Shown piece after piece: positions 1 to 10,041 of a stretch of DNA of 53,179 nt. Origin of the DNA: Stenotrophomonas sp. UBA2124 (GTDB lineage Bacteria; Pseudomonadota; Gammaproteobacteria; Xanthomonadales; Xanthomonadaceae); contig DCXY01000005.1 in assembly GCA_002329155.1 (NCBI GenBank), positions 1 to 53,179 on the forward strand, given 5' to 3'. Position 1 is the stretch's first letter. Each line of letters opens with the position of its first letter. The translations under genes and the position numbers were made by a program. Below the pieces are notes generated by a model that saw only the letters and a program-made list of their open reading frames with translations, searched no databases and had not been told where the DNA came from.

Positions 1-1468
1 AGCGCACGCGCCCGGCGATGCCGTCGCGGTTGAACGCGGCGAACGCACCCACCAGATCTTCAAGACGCGCACCGGTGCCGCCAAGAATCACCGCAAGATT
101 GGGCGTGGCACCATGCGGAAACTTCAGCTTCACGCCGGCGTTGGCCAGGCGCCCGGTGAAGCGCGCGGCCCCTACCCGGTCCAGCAGATCCACAGAGGGC
201 ACGTTCAAGGACAGGCGCAGCGCACTGGCGGCGCCGATGGGGCCATTGAACGCAGCGTCGAAGTTGCCGGGGCGATAGCCGCCGAAACTCTGCGGTGCAT
301 CGACCATCAGGCTTTCGGAATGGATCAGGCCATCGTCCAGCGCCATGCCATACAGGAACGGCTTGAGCGTGGAGCCGGGCGAGCGCCATGCCTGCACCAT
401 GTCCACATGCCCCAGCCGCGCCTTGTCACCGAATGCGACCGAACCGACATAGGCGCGCGCTTCCAGCGTGGTGTTGTCCATCACCAGCAGGGCGGCGGAG
501 GTGCGCTCCGGCAGCTGCGAGAAGTAGGAGCCCACGCGCTCCTCCAGCGTGCGCTGCAGGCCGTTGTCGATGGTCGTCTGGATATGCGCGGCGCGCGGCT
601 GCTGCGCATGCAGGCGCTGGGCGAGCAGGGCCGCGTGCAGCGGCTGCTTCAGCGAACGCGCCACGACCGGCTCAATGCGTGCATCCTCCACGTCCTGCGC
701 CGACCACACACCCAGTTCGGCCATGCGTGCCAGCACCTTGTCGCGCGCACGCTGCGCCGCCTCGGGGTGACGGTCTGGCCGTAGCCGGCTGGGCGACTGC
801 GGCAGCACCGCCAGCAGCGCAGCCTCGGCCTGCGACAGATGCGCTGCCGGCTTGCCGAGGTAGGCCCAGCTGGCCGCCTCCACGCCTTCGATGGTGCCGC
901 CGTAGGGTGCGCGCTCCAGGTACAGATCAAGAATCTGCGCCTTGCTCAGGTGCACTTCCAGCTGCACCGCGCGCAGCAGCTGCTTGAGCTTGCCCCATGG
1001 CGTGCGCGTATGCGGATCGAGGATGCGCGCCACCTGCATGGTCAGGGTGGAGCCGCCGGAAACGATGCGCCGTTCCAGCAGCATCTGCTTGCCGGCCCGC
1101 AGCAGCGCCCACGGGTTGACGCCCGGGTGACGCCAGAACCAGCGGTCCTCGTAGGTCAGCAGCGCCTGCAGATACAGCGGTGAAATGCTGCGTGCATCGG
1201 CCGGATACCGCCACACGCCCTCGGCATCGGCAAAGGCACGCAGCGGCGTGCCGTCGCGTGCCACCACCAGTGCGCTGGTTTCGCGTGACTTCGGCAACGG
1301 CGGCGGGAACGCGAGGTCGAGAATCAGCAGCAGCGAAAGCACCGCCACCGTGCCCCAGCGCAGCAGCCACAGCAGTCTGGCGCGGGACGTGCGGGGTGTG
1401 GCGTGCGAGGCAGGCGCGTTACGCGCCTTGCTGCATACAGCCTGCAACCACGACAACAGCGGCCTCAC
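1..1468 (-). CDS. pbpC: Penicillin-binding protein 1C, 3' end cut by window edge
   Basis: Bifunctional peptidoglycan synthase of the inner membrane; about 489 codons are visible and the C-terminal part lies outside the window. Seen: a basic N-terminus, one membrane segment (about residues 33-52), then a family 51 glycosyltransferase domain with the motif EDRWFWRHPGV (Glu107 is the probable catalytic base) and GGSTLTMQ. A transpeptidase domain follows, with the active-site motif SPGSTLKP (Ser366 in STLK). The start is taken as GTG at 1468: an AGGGGAA lies 7 bases upstream and an in-frame stop lies just above it. An overlapping ATG in another frame stops after about 25 codons. The gene lies 93 bp downstream of the alpha-2-macroglobulin gene on the same strand. 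This pairing is conserved in Gram-negatives, where the two proteins are thought to act together in envelope defence and repair. Confidence 0.93.
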   Translation of the reverse strand, partial: MRPLLSWLQAVCSKARNAPASHATPRTSRARLLWLLRWGTVAVLSLLLILDLAFPPPLPKSRETSALVVARDGTPLRAFADAEGVWRYPADARSISPLYLQALLTYEDRWFWRHPGVNPWALLRAGKQMLLERRIVSGGSTLTMQVARILDPHTRTPWGKLKQLLRAVQLEVHLSKAQILDLYLERAPYGGTIEGVEAASWAYLGKPAAHLSQAEAALLAVLPQSPSRLRPDRHPEAAQRARDKVLARMAELGVWSAQDVEDARIEPVVARSLKQPLHAALLAQRLHAQQPRAAHIQTTIDNGLQRTLEERVGSYFSQLPERTSAALLVMDNTTLEARAYVGSVAFGDKARLGHVDMVQAWRSPGSTLKPFLYGMALDDGLIHSESLMVDAPQSFGGYRPGNFDAAFNGPIGAASALRLSLNVPSVDLLDRVGAARFTGRLANAGVKLKFPHGATPNLAVILGGTGARLEDLVGAFAAFNRDGIAGRVR

Positions 1469-1508
1469 CCTGGCGTTCCCCTGCGTTGTTCATCTGCCTG
1501 CGTGACAG

Positions 1509-1546
1509 CCCTCACCCCTACCCCTCTCCCGTAAACGGGTGAGGGG
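1509..1546. repeat. CCCCTCTCCC palindrome between the A2M gene and pbpC
   Basis: Inverted repeat, CCCCTCTCCC then GTAAAC then GGGTGAGGGG (one mismatch), with a CCCTCACCCCTA flank. It belongs to the repeat family that recurs through the window. It could form an RNA hairpin between the two cotranscribed genes, but there is no U-tract typical of a terminator. Confidence 0.7.
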
Positions 1547-1561
1547 ATTTCAGGCACACCG

Positions 1562-4500
1562 TCACGGCTGGACGACGGTGATGGTGGTCGGGTTGGAACG
1601 GCCCACACCACGCAGCTCCGGACGGTACATGTCCTCGGCCAGCGGCGGCGGCACCGTGTAGGTACCCGGAGTGACGGCGCGCACCAGATAGAACACATGC
1701 GCGGTGCTGCCGCTGGAGAGCTTGAGCGCGGCCACGTAGCGGTCGTCGCGGAACTCCTCGTACTTCACATCGGCGGCGCTGCTGCGGTCGCTGATCTGCA
1801 CCTCGTCCACCACCACGTCGGCCCACTGCTTGGCATCGCCGAGGTTGAAGTTCTCGATCTCCAGGCCTGCGGGCAGCAGATCGGTCAGCAGCGCGTCGGG
1901 CATGCTCTTGTTGGCGGTGACGCTCAAGCGCACGATCAGCGCCTCGCCTTCCTTCAACGGGCGCGGCGTCCACGGCTTGCCATCGGTGCCGTACCAGCTG
2001 CGTTCGATGCCGATGCTGCTGTTGTCCGGTGCCGGTGCCTGACGCGGGATGCCGGCAACTTCCAGACTGGCGAACATCGGTGCTTCGCCCTGCGGCGAGA
2101 AGCTCACGCCCTGTGCCAGATCGGCGGCGCTGAACAGACGCGCGAATGCCTTGCGTGCATCGATGGCCTCGCGCTTGTCACCCACCACCAGCTCGCCAGA
2201 CACCAGTTTCTTCTGGTTGACCATCAAGGCCTTGCCAAGACGTGCCAGCGCCACCTGCTCCTGTGTGCTCAGCCACATCCAGCCACTGTTGCGGCGGGCA
2301 TCCAGCTCGCGGCCCATGCTGATCGCGCGGGCGTCGTACTCGGGCTTGGACAGGCCGCGCTCGTGCAGCAACGCAATCATCAGCGCGTCGTCGCGCAGCG
2401 GCGTGCCGTAGTCACCGAAGTAGGACGGACGCTCGCTGCTGGGCTTGGCGAAGCCGGCGGCAATGGCGGCCGCGCCGCGCTTGCTGTCGCCCTGCAGGGT
2501 CAGCGCCACGCCCAGATGCACCAGCGACAAGCCGGTGACCGCCTTGGAGCGTTCGTTGTCCCACAGCGTGCGCAGCGTGCCCAGCGGTGCGCGGTTCACC
2601 CGTGCCAGCACATAGCCGGAATAGGCCTGGTTGGCGAACTTCAGCGCATCACGGCGGTCCTGGCCGTAGAACTGGTTGCCGCCGCTCAGCAGGTCCTCGC
2701 TGATGCGGTTGAGTGCCTTCTGCAGCATCGCATCGGGCACGGCGAAGCCGGCGTCCTTGGCATCGAGCAGGAACTCGGTGATGTACGGCGTCAGCGCCGG
2801 GTTGACGTAGTCATCGTTGCCCCACATCGAGAAGTTGCCGTTGGCCACCTGCATGGAGGCCAGCCGTCCGAACGCACCTTCCATGCGCTCATTGCGCGCC
2901 TTGGCGTCCAGACCATCGGCACCGAGCACGCTGGAGGTTGCCTGATCCAGCAGCAGTGCGGCGTAGCCCTTGCTGGTGGTCTGCTCGGCACAGCCATACG
3001 GATAGTTCAGCGCACCGTGCAGTGCCGAGGCGAACGGGATCGGCGGCAACACGCTGACCAGCATGCGTGCGTTGACCGAGCCGGACATCAGGCCGCTGGC
3101 GAAATCGCTGCCCAGGATGACCGGCACCAGCGGGTCAAGCGTGCGGCTCTGCGCACGCAGCACCTGCGGCCATGCGGCACGCACCGGCAGGTCGTAGCGA
3201 CGATCCACCTTGAAGCCGTTGCCGTCCACGCGCACCCGCACCTTGGCCACGCTGTAGCCTTCCTGCGCGGTGAGCGGGAAGTTCAGCGTGGTCTTGGCAT
3301 CGGCAGCCAGCGTCACCTTGCGGGCGGATTCGGCGATGCCCAGCGGGCCTTCGCCGTCCACGCGCACGGCGAACTCACCCGGCTTGCCGGTGAAGTTCTG
3401 CACGTCCAGGGTGACCGTGCTGCGGTCGCCCGGCGCCATCACCCGCGGCATGCTGGCCTCGGCCAGGATGGGCGCACGCACCACGGTTTCCACATCGCGG
3501 TTGCCGTAACGCTCATCGCTGTAGACCATCGCCGACACGCGCAGCGTGCCGTTGAAATCCGGCACCGGCAGGTTGATCCGCGCATTGCCCTTGGCATCCA
3601 GCGCCACGGGGCCGGAGAACAGGTCCACGGTCTGCACGCGCGCGGTGGGGCGCTTGGCCTGCGGCAGTGCCGCCAGCGCCATGTCGCCACCGAACTTCAG
3701 CTTGCCGCTGTTGCCCTCGAAGCTCTCGATCACCCGGCCGTAGATGTCATACGCATCCACGCCCAGACGACGCTGCGCGAAGAAGTGCGCGGGTGCATCG
3801 GGCACCGGGAAACGGGTGATGTTGAGGATGCCCACATCCACCGCCGAGACGGTGACGTGCGCCGGCTTGCCGGCCAGTTCCGGCGCGCTGACGGTCACGG
3901 TGATCGGCTGCTCCGGGCGCATCTGCTTCGGTGCCACCAGGCCCACCGCGACGCGGCGGTCGGCACGGTTCATCGGCACATGGGCCACGCCCACGGCACG
4001 CGCCGGGGTGATCCTGCTGGGCGCGCTGCCACCACGGAACACCAGCGCGGTGACGTACACGTCATGCCGCTCCCAGTCCTTGGTGACCGGGATCTCGAAG
4101 GTACTGCCCGGCTTGGCGTCGATGTCCTGCACGTAGAGCATGCGGTCGCTTTCGACCATCAGCACGCCACGGCCGGCATGCGGCGGGGTCAGGGTGACCT
4201 TGAGCGTGTCGCCCGCGCGGTAGCCGGTCTTGTCCAGCGCCAGCTTGACCTTGTCAGGGCGCGCATCCAGGCCACGGTTGTCATCGTCCCAGCTCCAGCC
4301 GGCACGGAACGGATAGCGCATGGTCAGGCCGGTGGCCGGGTCGAACACTTCCACCCGGTACTCGCCCCACTCCACCGGGAAGTCGAACCTGGTGGAGGTC
4401 GCACCGGCGTCGAGGGTACGGGTTTCCTTGTTCTCGAAGCGGCGGGTGAAGTCGTAATCCCAGCGGTCGTCGGTATAGGTCCAGTGGTAGTCACGCAGTT

Positions 4501-6466
4501 CACGCACCAGCGTGACCTTCAGGCCCTTGGCCGGCTGCGGCTTGCCGTCGGCATCCACGCGCATCAGCTCGAAGCGCGCATTGGCATTGGCGTCGGCACC
4601 GTCTTCATCGCTGAACAACGGGCGTACCGCCACCAGTGCCGGTGCCGGCCACAGCACGCGCTTGAGGGTGCGGGTGACGGTGCGGCCGCCGGTTTCGTAG
4701 ACGCTGCCTGACAGCAGCGCCGCCACGGTGGTGCCCTTGCCCGCCTCTGCCGGCAGCGCGATGTCCTCGCGCAGCTTGCCGTCCTTGGGCAGCGTGGTGT
4801 CGATCACGTCATTGGCTTCGCGCGGCAGCTCCACGGTGGGGTCACCGAAGAACCAGCCCGGCATGGACTCCACCGGATGCTGCTCCACCGCCACGGCCAG
4901 ACGCGCGGTGAAACGGTTGCCATCGGCCGGGGCGCCGTACAGGTAGGCGGCATCGGCCTGCAGCTTCAGCGGCTCACCCGGCCTGAGCGTCTTCTGTGCG
5001 CTGTCCAGGTCCAGCTTCATGCGCTCGGGCAGGAATTCCTCGATGCGCAGGGTCATGCCCTGCACGGCCTCCTTGCTGGCCGGGTCGGTACGGAACTCCA
5101 CCTGCCAGCGGCCGGTGGGCGCTTCGGCGGGAATGGTCTGCTCGAACGCGAAATAGCCCTGCTCGCCCGGCTGCAGGCGGGTTTCACGGAACACCTTGCC
5201 GTCGGGCTGCTTGAGCCGCAGGAACACCGGCTGCGCCTTCACCGGCTTGCCGTCGTTGTCACGCAGCAGCGCGGAGACGCGCACGGTTTCGCCCGGACGG
5301 TAGAGATCGCGGCCCGACCATGCGAACACGTCGAACCAGGCGTTCTGGCGGCCGGCCACGGCGAACTCGCTCAGGTCCAGCGCCGGCTGGTTGAACGGCA
5401 GCATGGTGGTGTCGCTGCCGGTGGTGGCCACCAGCACATGCGCCGTATCCAGCGTGTAATTCAGCAGCGCGTTGCCGTTGGCGTCGGTCTGGCCCTTGAG
5501 CACCACCTCGCCCTTGCCGTTGATGACCTTCAGCTCCACCTTCTTGGCCGGCGCGCCGTTGGCCAGCGAGGCGGTGTGGACGAACAGCTTGTCCTTGTAC
5601 GCGCGCGTGTGCAGGCCGATGTCGCTGACGGTGAAGAAGGCGGTGTCGTACTCGTTGTCAAAGCTGCCGGCGCGCTTCATCACCGCGAAGTACAGGCCCG
5701 GCTGCTGCAGTTCCTTGACCTCCTGGATGGGCAGGTAGGTCAGCACGCGCTCGTTCTGCTTGCCGCCCAGCACGAAGCGGTTGACGTAGACTGGCTCGGC
5801 CAGTTTGCCCAGCGGGGTCTTGTCGTCGTAGTCGCTGTCCAGCTCCCAGCTGCCACGGCGGCCGCCGCGCTGGTACTGGCTGAAGAAGGTGGACAGTTCC
5901 GAGTCGCGCACGCGCAGGAACTCCACGTCCACCTCGGGCACGTTGACCGACACCACCGGCAGGCCGCGGCTCTCCCTGGCCGGCAGCACGCTGCCCTGCG
6001 AGGCGAAGCCCACGGCAGGGTCCAGCTCGCCGGTGAACACTCTCTGCCGCACCTCGCTGCCGAGGCGGCTGCCATCGGCGGCCAGCAGGTCCGGCGAGAC
6101 GATCAGGGTGTAGTCCTTGGCTGCCTCCACATAGGGGTAGCGCAGGGTCTTGCCGTCATCGGACAGCGACCAGCTGCTGTCCGCGTTGCCAACCTTTTCC
6201 TCGAAGCGCAGCAGCTTGTCGAAATCCTGGGTGCCCACCAGTGGCCGCGAGAATTCCACCGCCAGCGCCAGGCCATCGCCGCGCTGCTGGTCCGGATAGG
6301 TGCGTACCAGGGCAAAGCCCTTCACCTCCTCGCGCTTGGCCTGGATGGCCTCGCCACTTGCGCCGGGCAACTGCCCGCTGTCGTTGCGCTTGCATCCTGC
6401 AAACAGTGCAACCGCTGCCAGAACCAGCGCCGCACTCCGCATCCCCCAGAACTTCCTGTTGCCCAT
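1562..6466 (-). CDS. yfhM: Bacterial alpha-2-macroglobulin lipoprotein
   Basis: Large periplasmic protease-trapping protein of 1634 residues, close to the length of the E. coli homologue. Seen: a lipoprotein signal ending LFAGC near residue 25, a long series of beta-sandwich macroglobulin domains (for example around RDLYRPGETVRVSALL), and the intact thioester motif YGCAEQ with Cys1159. It is followed by an alpha-helical thioester domain and a C-terminal receptor-binding-like domain. In this family a protease cleaving the bait region triggers the thioester, which then binds the protease covalently. The ATG at 6466 is chosen because GGAGGAA sits 6 bases upstream and a signal peptide follows at once. 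An in-frame extension to 6799 reads like non-coding sequence. It probably shares a transcript with pbpC downstream. Confidence 0.95.
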   Translation of the reverse strand: MGNRKFWGMRSAALVLAAVALFAGCKRNDSGQLPGASGEAIQAKREEVKGFALVRTYPDQQRGDGLALAVEFSRPLVGTQDFDKLLRFEEKVGNADSSWSLSDDGKTLRYPYVEAAKDYTLIVSPDLLAADGSRLGSEVRQRVFTGELDPAVGFASQGSVLPARESRGLPVVSVNVPEVDVEFLRVRDSELSTFFSQYQRGGRRGSWELDSDYDDKTPLGKLAEPVYVNRFVLGGKQNERVLTYLPIQEVKELQQPGLYFAVMKRAGSFDNEYDTAFFTVSDIGLHTRAYKDKLFVHTASLANGAPAKKVELKVINGKGEVVLKGQTDANGNALLNYTLDTAHVLVATTGSDTTMLPFNQPALDLSEFAVAGRQNAWFDVFAWSGRDLYRPGETVRVSALLRDNDGKPVKAQPVFLRLKQPDGKVFRETRLQPGEQGYFAFEQTIPAEAPTGRWQVEFRTDPASKEAVQGMTLRIEEFLPERMKLDLDSAQKTLRPGEPLKLQADAAYLYGAPADGNRFTARLAVAVEQHPVESMPGWFFGDPTVELPREANDVIDTTLPKDGKLREDIALPAEAGKGTTVAALLSGSVYETGGRTVTRTLKRVLWPAPALVAVRPLFSDEDGADANANARFELMRVDADGKPQPAKGLKVTLVRELRDYHWTYTDDRWDYDFTRRFENKETRTLDAGATSTRFDFPVEWGEYRVEVFDPATGLTMRYPFRAGWSWDDDNRGLDARPDKVKLALDKTGYRAGDTLKVTLTPPHAGRGVLMVESDRMLYVQDIDAKPGSTFEIPVTKDWERHDVYVTALVFRGGSAPSRITPARAVGVAHVPMNRADRRVAVGLVAPKQMRPEQPITVTVSAPELAGKPAHVTVSAVDVGILNITRFPVPDAPAHFFAQRRLGVDAYDIYGRVIESFEGNSGKLKFGGDMALAALPQAKRPTARVQTVDLFSGPVALDAKGNARINLPVPDFNGTLRVSAMVYSDERYGNRDVETVVRAPILAEASMPRVMAPGDRSTVTLDVQNFTGKPGEFAVRVDGEGPLGIAESARKVTLAADAKTTLNFPLTAQEGYSVAKVRVRVDGNGFKVDRRYDLPVRAAWPQVLRAQSRTLDPLVPVILGSDFASGLMSGSVNARMLVSVLPPIPFASALHGALNYPYGCAEQTTSKGYAALLLDQATSSVLGADGLDAKARNERMEGAFGRLASMQVANGNFSMWGNDDYVNPALTPYITEFLLDAKDAGFAVPDAMLQKALNRISEDLLSGGNQFYGQDRRDALKFANQAYSGYVLARVNRAPLGTLRTLWDNERSKAVTGLSLVHLGVALTLQGDSKRGAAAIAAGFAKPSSERPSYFGDYGTPLRDDALMIALLHERGLSKPEYDARAISMGRELDARRNSGWMWLSTQEQVALARLGKALMVNQKKLVSGELVVGDKREAIDARKAFARLFSAADLAQGVSFSPQGEAPMFASLEVAGIPRQAPAPDNSSIGIERSWYGTDGKPWTPRPLKEGEALIVRLSVTANKSMPDALLTDLLPAGLEIENFNLGDAKQWADVVVDEVQISDRSSAADVKYEEFRDDRYVAALKLSSGSTAHVFYLVRAVTPGTYTVPPPLAEDMYRPELRGVGRSNPTTITVVQP

Positions 6467-6797
6467 GGCGTTCCTCCCCGCAGATGCGGCGAGTATACCC
6501 AGCACACAGCGTTCATCCGTGGGAGGCGATGGCGTGGCACGGGGCCGTAGCCGATGATGAACCGGCCAGGCCGGCGCCCATCGCATGGCCAGTGACCAGA
6601 ACCGGCAAAGCCATTGCATGGCAACATGACGCCCCCTGCACACCTGCGCCGATACAGTGCGTCCCCGCGCACTGCGTCCCTCGGCCAGGAATGCCAGTGC
6701 CGAAACAGCCGCCCACGCGTGCGCCGCTGCTGCCTTGTCGGGCGCCTTTTTGCTGCCGCCCGCTCCCACTCGAATGAATAGAACCAGAGAGGCCTTC
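6467..6797. other. Divergent intergenic region, A2M gene / porin gene
   Basis: 331 bp between two divergent genes. It must hold the promoters of both. I see no repeat, RNA gene or convincing operator. Open frames that cross it are low-complexity extensions of the flanking genes. Confidence 0.6.
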
Positions 6798-7823
6798 ATG
6801 CGCCATCGTCCCCTTTTCGCCGCCCTGCTGGCACTTGCCCCCTTCTCCGCGCTGCTGCCGCTGCAGGCCCAGGCCGCTTCCGGCAGTGCCGACCCGGACG
6901 CACCGGACTACGAACGCACGCGCTTCTCCAGCACGGTATTCGCCAATGCCAGCAGCCGCGACGGCGATCTGGACATGGATCTGAAACGCTTTTTCATCAA
7001 CATCGACCATGACATCAATGATGTGTGGTCGGCGCACATCACCACCGACATACAGGCGCAGCGGCACAGCGAGGTCACCGACCTGTGGGCTCGCCATGCC
7101 TACGTGCAGTACCAGCAGAGCAAGGCGTTCACGCTGCAGCTTGGCGCAGCGCCGATGCCGTGGATCCCGCGCATGAGCAAGCTCTACGGCTACCGTTACA
7201 TCGAGCCGACCCTGGTCAGCCGCGCAGGCGTGGGCTCGCCCTCTGAATGGGGCGTGCATGCAAAGGGAGACGCGGGCGACTTCTCCTATGCGCTGTCGGT
7301 GGTGACCGGCTCGGGTTACAAGAAGCCGACGCTGGGCAACAGCCCGGATGTGGAAGCGTCCGTGGAATGGCGGCCCGCCAAGGGCTGGGCAGTGGTGGCC
7401 GGCGGCTATAGCGGCAAGCGGGCGCAGGACAACGGCGGGTTGGCGGTGGAGCACACCGCGCGCCGCGCCAATCTGGCTGTGGGTTACGTGAGCAAGCAGT
7501 TCCGCTGGGGCGCGCAGGGCTTCCGTGCCAGCAACTGGGGCCGGGTGACCAAGCCCGGTTCGGACAGCGCCAGCGGCTGGTCCACCTGGACCAGCTACCA
7601 GTTCGTGCCCGAGTGGGGCGTGTTCGCACGTTATGACCGTTTCGAGCCCAGCCGTGACATCGACCCGATCCGCCTCAACACCTATGCGCTGGGCGGCGTG
7701 GAATGGGTGCCGTCATCATCCAAGGTGCGGCTGGCGCTGGTGGGCAAGCACGAGGTCAATGAAACCCAGGCGCGCCGCATCAGCAGCAACGAATACGGCG
7801 TGTGGACGCAGTTGTCGTTCTGA
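6798..7823 (+). CDS. Putative outer-membrane beta-barrel porin
   Basis: 341 residues with a cleavable signal peptide (MRHRPLFAALLALAPF... ending near QAQAAS). The mature protein has alternating hydrophobic/polar strands rich in Trp, Tyr and Gly, and a C-terminal phenylalanine (TQLSF), the usual signature for insertion by the BAM complex. Lines such as RFFINIDHDINDVWSAHITTDIQ resemble strand-turn-strand pieces of phosphate-selective (OprO/OprP-type) porins, but the protein is shorter than those and I cannot assign a substrate. The ATG at 6798 is preferred over one at 6774 because AGAGAGG stands upstream of it. The gene is divergent from the A2M gene and convergent with the copper ATPase gene, with 27 bp between stops, so it is probably transcribed alone. 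Confidence 0.75.
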   Translation: MRHRPLFAALLALAPFSALLPLQAQAASGSADPDAPDYERTRFSSTVFANASSRDGDLDMDLKRFFINIDHDINDVWSAHITTDIQAQRHSEVTDLWARHAYVQYQQSKAFTLQLGAAPMPWIPRMSKLYGYRYIEPTLVSRAGVGSPSEWGVHAKGDAGDFSYALSVVTGSGYKKPTLGNSPDVEASVEWRPAKGWAVVAGGYSGKRAQDNGGLAVEHTARRANLAVGYVSKQFRWGAQGFRASNWGRVTKPGSDSASGWSTWTSYQFVPEWGVFARYDRFEPSRDIDPIRLNTYALGGVEWVPSSSKVRLALVGKHEVNETQARRISSNEYGVWTQLSF

Positions 7824-7850
7824 GAACGGCGGCTGCCTGAATGAACTCGC

Positions 7851-10037
7851 TCAGGCCTGGCCTGCCACCGAGTGTGAGGACAGGCCTTCAGCAGTGAGTG
7901 CCATGTGCGCCTGCGGTGGCCGTGCCAGCAGCACCAGCGCGATCTGGGTCAGCGACGAAGCGGTCATCGCCACGGCGGCACCCAGCGGCGTGAGCCAGCC
8001 GAGCATCGCCAGCGGCACGATCACCGCGTTGTAGCCCAGCGCCGCCCCCAGGTTGCGGCGGACCATGCGCTGGCTCCAACGCGCCAATGCACGCGCATCG
8101 AGCACGCCCTCCAGCCCGCCCTGCAGGATGCCAACCGCGGCGGTGGCCTGCGTGGCCGGATGCGCGCGCGCCACCGAAATGCCGCAGTCGGCAGCCGCCA
8201 TCGCCGGGGCATCGTTGATGCCGTCGCCTACGAACAGCAGCGGATGCGGGCCTTCGCGCACCAGATCGGCCTTCTGCGCCGGGGTCATGCCACCACGTGC
8301 GGCGGTGGCATCAATGCCTGTGCGGTTGGCGATGGCCTGCACCGGCGCTTCGGCATCGCCACTGGCCAGCTGCACTGTCACGCCTTCGCGCTGCAGCCGC
8401 GCCACCACGCCCGCCGCGGCGGGGTCGAGCTGATCGGCCAGCGCCAGCCAGCCCATCGGCTGGTCATCGCAGCGCACCTGCAGCCAGCTCCATGCGATGT
8501 TCCCTTCCGCAGCCGGCGGTGCCTGCGGTGCGGCGGATACGCCGATCACATGCCCCTGCCACTGCCCCTGCACGCCACGTTCGCCACGCACGGCATTGCC
8601 GAGCGGATCCACTTCGGCCTGGCCTTGTCGTGTTGCCGCGCTGCGGATGGCCTGCGCCAACGGGTGTTCGATGCCGGCTTCGGCATTCGCCGCGGCGGCC
8701 AGCACCTGCGGCGTTGTCCAACCATCGGCAGCCAGCACCTGCTCCACCTGAGGGCGGCCCAGGGTCAGGGTGCCGGTCTTGTCGAAGATCGCGGTGCGCG
8801 CCTGCGCCAAGGCGGGCAGGCTGCCGGGATCGACGATGCGCAGGCCGATGCGGCTGGCGCGGATCGCCGCCTGCAGGTGCGCCAATGGCGTGGCCACCGC
8901 CAACGCGCAGGGACAGGCGGCCACCAGCACCGCCAGCCCATGCAGCAGACCTCGCTCGATGCCCAGCACCAGCGCGACCACCACGGCGGTCAGCGCGGCG
9001 AGCGCCGGAATCCAGCGCCCCAGCCATTCGGCGATGCGCGTCTGCGTGTCTGCGGTAGGTTGCCGCGCCACCAGCTCGAGCGCGATGCGGCCACCCATGC
9101 GGTCGATGTCGCGGTCACCCGGTTCGCGGTCGCTGACCACCACCAGTGCGCTGTCCAGATTCACGGCGCCGGCACTCACGCGATCACCTTCGCGCACCAC
9201 CTGCGGCTGGCTCTCGCCGTTGAGGATGGCCACGTCCAACCGGCTGCCGCCCTGCTCCACCACGCCATCCACCGCGGCCACCGCGCCCGCCCGCAGCAGC
9301 ACGCGCTCCCCGCGTTGCACCTGCGCGACCGGCACGGCGTGCGTCGCACCGCCCTCGTCCAGACGCAACGCCGTTTCATTGTCCGCCGCCTGCAGGGCGA
9401 CGATGGCGTCCAGTGCGCGCCTGCGCACCATCACCTCGATCACCCGCCCCAGCAGCAACAGGGTGACCAGCATGGTGGCCGTATCGAAGTAGACGTGCGA
9501 CGACCCGCGCCACAGGTTCCATGCCGACAACAGGCACGAACCCAGCACGCCCAGGCTGATGACCAGATCGATGCCCGGCGTGCGCAGGCGCAGCGAGCGC
9601 ACGGCCATGCGCAGGATGTCACTGCCCGCGCCGAACACCACCGGCAGTGCGACGATGCCGGTGGCAGCGGCCAGCCACCACGCCGCCTGCCCCTGCACAC
9701 TGCCGCTGTACAGCGCGATGCTGCCGGCCATGGCCCACATGCCGAAGAACACGGCGATGGCCAGGCGCATGCCAAGGTTGCGGCCCGTGTCCTGCAGGCG
9801 CTGCAGGATGGCCGCAGGCTGCGGCCGTTCGATCATGCTGTAGCCTGCCGCGCGCACCACGCTGGCGATGGCCTGCCGGCTGGACAGGGCCGGATCCCAC
9901 TGCACCAGTGCGGAGGCGGTGAGGAAATGCACCGCCACCTGCTCGATACCCGGTTGTGCGCGCAACCGGTTCTCCAGGCCCCGCGCGCAGTTGCCGCACC
10001 ACAGGCCGTCGATGGCGAACAGCTGCCGCGCGGCCAC
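7851..10037 (-). CDS. ccoI: Copper-transporting P1B-type ATPase (CcoI-like)
   Basis: Inner-membrane P-type ATPase, about 728 residues. Seen: an N-terminal heavy-metal-associated domain with WCGNC (Cys14, Cys17), the transmembrane CPC ion-binding motif (Cys375-Pro-Cys377), the phosphorylation motif DKTGTLT with Asp419, an HP-locus (IEHPLAQ) and the hinge GDGINDAP. The actuator loop reads NGES where TGES is usual. Location after oxidase genes suggests the CcoI role of supplying copper to the CuB centre, although a general CopA-type exporter cannot be excluded by sequence alone. The start is uncertain: GTG at 10037 lies 4 bases after the preceding stop with an AGG upstream, while GTG at 10073 would overlap the preceding gene by 32 bp. 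Confidence 0.85.
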   Translation of the reverse strand: MAARQLFAIDGLWCGNCARGLENRLRAQPGIEQVAVHFLTASALVQWDPALSSRQAIASVVRAAGYSMIERPQPAAILQRLQDTGRNLGMRLAIAVFFGMWAMAGSIALYSGSVQGQAAWWLAAATGIVALPVVFGAGSDILRMAVRSLRLRTPGIDLVISLGVLGSCLLSAWNLWRGSSHVYFDTATMLVTLLLLGRVIEVMVRRRALDAIVALQAADNETALRLDEGGATHAVPVAQVQRGERVLLRAGAVAAVDGVVEQGGSRLDVAILNGESQPQVVREGDRVSAGAVNLDSALVVVSDREPGDRDIDRMGGRIALELVARQPTADTQTRIAEWLGRWIPALAALTAVVVALVLGIERGLLHGLAVLVAACPCALAVATPLAHLQAAIRASRIGLRIVDPGSLPALAQARTAIFDKTGTLTLGRPQVEQVLAADGWTTPQVLAAAANAEAGIEHPLAQAIRSAATRQGQAEVDPLGNAVRGERGVQGQWQGHVIGVSAAPQAPPAAEGNIAWSWLQVRCDDQPMGWLALADQLDPAAAGVVARLQREGVTVQLASGDAEAPVQAIANRTGIDATAARGGMTPAQKADLVREGPHPLLFVGDGINDAPAMAAADCGISVARAHPATQATAAVGILQGGLEGVLDARALARWSQRMVRRNLGAALGYNAVIVPLAMLGWLTPLGAAVAMTASSLTQIALVLLARPPQAHMALTAEGLSSHSVAGQA

Positions 10038-10041
10038 GCGC

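Noticed and set aside
1697..4711. 1004-codon open frame opposite the alpha-2-macroglobulin gene
   Set aside because: Shadow of the real gene; no domain or ribosome site.
6467..6799. Extended N-terminus for the alpha-2-macroglobulin protein
   Set aside because: A strong GGAGGAA and lipoprotein signal mark the start at 6466; the extension has no protein-like features.
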